From positions 1 through 9,181 of the forward strand of contig CALFFB010000266.1 in NCBI GenBank assembly GCA_937958075.1: 9,181 bases of DNA, given 5' to 3'. This document shows, one piece after another, positions 6,456 through 9,181 of this stretch. Positions within the stretch are counted from its first letter, which is position 1. Each line of letters opens with the position of its first letter. The stretch comes from an uncultured Geobacteraceae bacterium. GTDB lineage: Bacteria; Desulfobacterota; Desulfuromonadia; Desulfuromonadales; Geopsychrobacteraceae. Below the pieces are notes generated by a model. The model saw only the letters and a program-made list of their open reading frames with translations, was not told the DNA's origin and ran no database searches. Made by a program: the position numbers and the translations under genes.

Positions 6456-6484
6456 ATAATGGCGCGAAAAGGGGCGGGTGTCAA
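6456..6484 (-). promoter_or_regulatory. Sigma-70 promoter of the zinc-ribbon operon
   Basis: Read on the - strand: a perfect -35 TTGACA (6484-6479), a 17-base spacer, and a -10 CATTAT (6461-6456, four of six). The predicted transcript starts near 6449, about 50 bases before the ATG at 6398. Confidence 0.72.
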
Positions 6485-6518
6485 GGGACCTGTTTGAATT
6501 TTTCTCTTTTATAACAGG

Positions 6519-6540
6519 ATGTTACAAATTTGAGCATTCT
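6519..6540 (-). repeat. Copy A of the PHP-GT4 3'-end repeat
   Basis: On the + strand, 6525-6540 matches 15 of 16 bases of 6778-6793 inside the PHP-GT4 coding end, and ATGTT precedes the core in both. Relative to the gene copy it lacks four bases between the two blocks. Read on the - strand, AAC ATC CTG TTA leads to a TAA at 6511-6509. Confidence 0.55.
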
Positions 6541-6594
6541 GGCAGGTAAACTGATAGTTTATTTTTTGCGTCTTGTGGTTTAACGGTACCTGCT
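6541..6594. repeat. Inverted repeat with nested palindrome
   Basis: GCAGGTA (6542-6548) and TACCTGC (6587-6593) form a perfect seven-bp inverted repeat, plus an outer G-T pair in RNA. Overlapping its left arm is the palindrome TAAACT-GAT-AGTTTA (6547-6561), followed by six T. Could be a protein site or a structured RNA element, or chance; no transcript is assigned. Confidence 0.35.
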
Positions 6595-6680
6595 CAATTC
6601 TCTTAACACATGAATTCAACTTCACTTTCACGTTTTAAAATCCAGTTTGAGTTTTCACACCATCCCTTCATCAAAAAAAA

Positions 6681-6720
6681 TTATTGGGCCTGGATGTTCA
6701 ACGCAAATTTAAAAAATATT
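6681..6720 (-). repeat. Copy B of the PHP-GT4 3'-end repeat
   Basis: 6694-6710 matches 15 of 17 bases of 6768-6784 in the PHP-GT4 coding end. Read on the - strand in the same frame it gives K-I-F-F-K-F-A-L-N-I-Q-A-Q and then TAA at 6683-6681. The gene ends K-R-M-F-K-F-A-S-N-M-M-V-H and a stop, with the stop the same number of codons after the shared Asn. Confidence 0.6.
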
Positions 6721-6754
6721 TTAGCCACTACAAAAATAAAAAAAGAGCCCAGTC

Positions 6755-9181
6755 TTAATGCACCATCATGTTCGAAGCAAATTTGAACATTCTTTTAAAC
6801 GGCGCCCGTCGGCGCAGAGGCTGCAACCGTTCAGGTGACGGAGCCGCTTGCACCATATCGCCGAGAATGCGGTCCCAGCAGTAGTGTTCAACAATGCGCT
6901 TGCGGGCATTGGTTCCGAGCAGGCGCCACAGATTGCCACCATTGGCCCTGTCCGTCAGCAGTTCATCCAGACGCAGCACCCACCCTTGAACCGCATCCAC
7001 CTTGAGGACATAACCCGTCTGCCCGTCCGCAACGATCTCCCGCGGTCCCCCGACATCGGACACCAGGGCCGGCAGACCGCAAGCCTGGGCTTCGAGGACG
7101 GCCATGCCGAAGGTATCGATGGTACTGGGAAACAGGAAAATGTGGTGCTGGTTGTAAATTTCCGGCAGACGTTCATAGGCAACCCTGCCGGTAAAGGTGA
7201 CATCGGGCAGATCAGCGCACCCTTGCCTGAGTTCATCCAGGTAGGGTCCGGAGCCGACCACCGTCAGGGATATCCCCCGGTGGCGACGACGAATCTGGCG
7301 ATATGCTTCCAGAAGAAAATCCAGGTTCTTGTCTTTACCGACACGGCCGACGTAGAGCAGCTTATGGCCCTGTTTCACGGGGCGTTTTACCGCCGGCAAC
7401 GGTTTGAACTGTTCCGTGCGCAAGCCACGCCGAAACAGTTGCATGTGACGCTGACTGTAGCCACGCTGCCTAAGGATCTTCATATATTCGCCGGTCGGCA
7501 CCAGCAGGGTATCAAACTGCTTGAAAAACCACTGGCTGTACTGCTCAATCAAGGACGAAATTTCCGGCTGCCCCAAAATCTTGTCTGCCTCAAGGGTGAA
7601 ATCCGTATGATAGATTCCTTTGACCGGGGTCCCGAGCAGACGCCCGATGAGCAGCCCGAGCACCCCCACCGGCCCCGGTGTGGAGATATAGATCTCGTCA
7701 GGATTTTCGTCATAAGCCGCTTTCAGCATACGCAGCACGGAAGGAACGTTGATGGTCAGTGGGTCGTATTGTGGAAGGCGGAAGGAGTGCATCGCCGGTA
7801 TCACCAGGCTGGCGCGCGGCAGGTCATCCCTCTGCGGCTCGGTCAGACAGGACAAGATCCTGATGGGGTAGCAGCGTTCGTCGGCCAGCCGACCGATGGT
7901 CTGCAAGGTCATGGAAACGCCGTTCAAGTCGGTGTAGGTATCGGTCATCCACAGAATTTTTCTGGCCCTGGCCGGCTCCGGATGGCCTACACTCGCCACC
8001 AACTCGTCGAGCAGGCGACGATCTCCGAACATATGCCGAAAGGCTGAAAAAAAAGGGACCGCCAGAAAAATTCCGGGGATACTCGAAGAGACCCCGGCGA
8101 TGATGCGCAGCAGATCCATCTCCCCGATGTCGCTGTTCAGAGACTCCAGAAGGGAACGAAAATATTCATCGGAAATATCGCTGAGACAGTCGTAAAGAAG
8201 CTCCAGCCGGGTATCAATATCATCCTGACCGAGGGTGCGGCTGGTCTCGATCACCCGCACGATGCTCTGATAGGTACGGTTATTCTTCTGCGATCGCATG
8301 CGGCTTAAGCGCAGACGATCCTTGAAACTGAGCTTTTCATCGGAAAACAGATAGCGGGTCAAATCGCTTAACATGGAGTGGTTTATGGCGGTGCTTTGCT
8401 GCTGGGAAAAGTCGAAGGCGATCTTGTAAATGGCAAACGTCAGCCCCTGAAAGTTGTTCTGCCGCCCCTGCGGCACCATCCGGCCGCGTTTGATCTGCTC
8501 GATAAACTGGGCCGGGGTAGTGGCATTGGCGTTCGTCCGGGTTTTAGCTATGAAAAAACCGGCATGATCGTCCGAGCCACCACTGATTCCCTTTTTCCAG
8601 GGAGCTGCACCCCAGGGCCTGATGCCGTGCTTTTTTGTCAGTCGTGCCATATCTTCTGCTGTCAGCTGCGAGAGAACCCGACACAGGGTGTCATTGTGCA
8701 ACGGACTGCGGCTGCCGTTAAGCCCTTCAAAATTATTGAACAGCAACAACAGTTTTTCCAGATGATCCAGGGTCAGATGATCACCGACCGCGTAGGTAGC
8801 GTGGGCGACGATGCAGGCCAGGTCCTCCTGCATGAGGTAATCACGCAGCAGGTAGATGTTCTGACGCAGTTCCTGAATGCGATCGAACTGCTCACTGTTG
8901 AATCCGAAAATCAGAATATGCACCTTGCATTTGTCTTCAGGGAAATAGGCGGTTGATTCCACCCCGGTAAAGCAGCGGTCCGGATATTTCTCCACCAGTT
9001 CGAGGGAGCCCTTGATGCGATTGTGATCGGTAATGGTAACGAAATCCATCCCCCGCTTCCGGGCCAGGGTATAGATGGTTTCCGGCTCGGTATAGGATTC
9101 CGAAGCGCCGATACGCTGCAGAAACCATTCCGACGGACGGTTGGAATATTTCGAGTGAACATGTAAATCGGCCAGTGCCAT
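6755..9181 (-). CDS. PHP-domain phosphoesterase fused to GT4 glycosyltransferase
   Basis: 808 residues in two enzyme domains. N-terminal PHP domain (1 to about 240) with a complete metal set: H7 and H9 in DLHVHS, H53 in TDH, E75, H88, H127 in VAHATY, and D204/H206 in GGSDDHAG. PHP proteins hydrolyse phosphoesters with a trinuclear metal centre. The middle (about 240-400) is mostly helical and holds a hydrophobic stretch (358-380) that may touch the membrane. C-terminal GT4 (GT-B fold) glycosyltransferase (about 405-780): DLNGVS (418-423), STPGPVGVLG (500-509), LLYVGRVGKDKN (608-619), VVGSGP (641-646) and FPSTIDTFG (684-692). The EX7E motif is present as D689...E697, an accepted GT4 variant. 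The tail (787-801) is basic. The acceptor is unknown; membrane-lipid or surface-glycan glycosylation is likely for this branch. The ATG is the last codon of the window, right at the HxH motif as usual for PHP proteins, so the gene is probably complete, though an upstream start cannot be excluded. Confidence 0.92.
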   Translation of the reverse strand: MALADLHVHSKYSNRPSEWFLQRIGASESYTEPETIYTLARKRGMDFVTITDHNRIKGSLELVEKYPDRCFTGVESTAYFPEDKCKVHILIFGFNSEQFDRIQELRQNIYLLRDYLMQEDLACIVAHATYAVGDHLTLDHLEKLLLLFNNFEGLNGSRSPLHNDTLCRVLSQLTAEDMARLTKKHGIRPWGAAPWKKGISGGSDDHAGFFIAKTRTNANATTPAQFIEQIKRGRMVPQGRQNNFQGLTFAIYKIAFDFSQQQSTAINHSMLSDLTRYLFSDEKLSFKDRLRLSRMRSQKNNRTYQSIVRVIETSRTLGQDDIDTRLELLYDCLSDISDEYFRSLLESLNSDIGEMDLLRIIAGVSSSIPGIFLAVPFFSAFRHMFGDRRLLDELVASVGHPEPARARKILWMTDTYTDLNGVSMTLQTIGRLADERCYPIRILSCLTEPQRDDLPRASLVIPAMHSFRLPQYDPLTINVPSVLRMLKAAYDENPDEIYISTPGPVGVLGLLIGRLLGTPVKGIYHTDFTLEADKILGQPEISSLIEQYSQWFFKQFDTLLVPTGEYMKILRQRGYSQRHMQLFRRGLRTEQFKPLPAVKRPVKQGHKLLYVGRVGKDKNLDFLLEAYRQIRRRHRGISLTVVGSGPYLDELRQGCADLPDVTFTGRVAYERLPEIYNQHHIFLFPSTIDTFGMAVLEAQACGLPALVSDVGGPREIVADGQTGYVLKVDAVQGWVLRLDELLTDRANGGNLWRLLGTNARKRIVEHYCWDRILGDMVQAAPSPERLQPLRRRAPFKRMFKFASNMMVH

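Larger units (their letters stand above)
6399..6754. other. AT-rich intergenic region
   Basis: Gap of 356 bases between the PHP-GT4 stop and the zinc-ribbon operon, clearly richer in A/T than its surroundings. It holds the sigma-70 promoter at 6456-6484, an inverted repeat at 6541-6594, two degenerate copies of the 3' end of the neighbouring gene, and long A/T tracts. Just after the PHP-GT4 stop, on the - strand, a T-rich run (6731-6745) follows only a weak four-bp stem, so termination there is possible but not clear. No convincing gene is seen. Confidence 0.6.

Noticed and set aside
6610..6786. 58-residue open frame on the + strand in the AT-rich gap
   Set aside because: No ribosome site, A/T-driven composition, and its end overlaps the PHP-GT4 coding end in antisense.
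6848..8047. 399-residue open frame on the + strand
   Set aside because: Antisense to the PHP-GT4 gene; the composition mirrors that gene's codons, no domain is recognisable, and the opposite strand carries clear motifs.
8378..8956. 192-residue open frame on the + strand
   Set aside because: Antisense to the PHP domain; no recognisable family.

Overview
The window (about 9.2 kb, mostly GC-rich with a short AT-rich gap) looks like a chromosomal segment of a Gram-negative, probably anaerobic bacterium of the Desulfuromonadia type (Geobacter/Pelobacter/Desulfuromonas relatives). This rests on protein style (DHH phosphoesterase, Ppx and SixA beside ppk1, and a PHP-glycosyltransferase fusion) and on codon use. 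It is an impression, not a database result.

Layout. 1-2196 (-): polyphosphate kinase ppk1. 2197-2383: divergent control region. 2384-3313 (+): DHH/DHHA1 phosphoesterase. 3348-3383: strong hairpin terminator shared by convergent genes. 3395-3553 (-): hidden 52-residue Cys/Lys-rich protein. 3670-5232 (+, or from 3598): exopolyphosphatase ppx. 5229-5741 (+): SixA-type phosphohistidine phosphatase, joined to ppx by an ATGA overlap. 5767-5904 (+): 45-residue single-span membrane protein. 5960-6160 and 6186-6398 (-): two small zinc-ribbon proteins in one operon behind a recognisable sigma-70 promoter. 6399-6754: AT-rich gap with repeats. 6755-9181 (-): 808-residue PHP phosphoesterase fused to a GT4 glycosyltransferase, whose first codon is the last three bases of the window.

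How it fits together. The left 5.7 kb is a polyphosphate locus. PPK1 makes the polymer through a phosphohistidine intermediate and Ppx cuts terminal phosphates from it. A DHH phosphoesterase and a phosphohistidine phosphatase sit with them. Both directions of polyphosphate turnover are therefore encoded side by side on opposite strands. The 52-residue protein with a KEKE-like lysine tail, between the phosphoesterase and ppx, is the best candidate for an undescribed component. The right part is a separate unit. The PHP-GT4 fusion is the most unusual architecture, and the gap behind it carries three related copies of a short segment from its own 3' end. No RNA gene, CRISPR array, insertion sequence or phage gene was seen.
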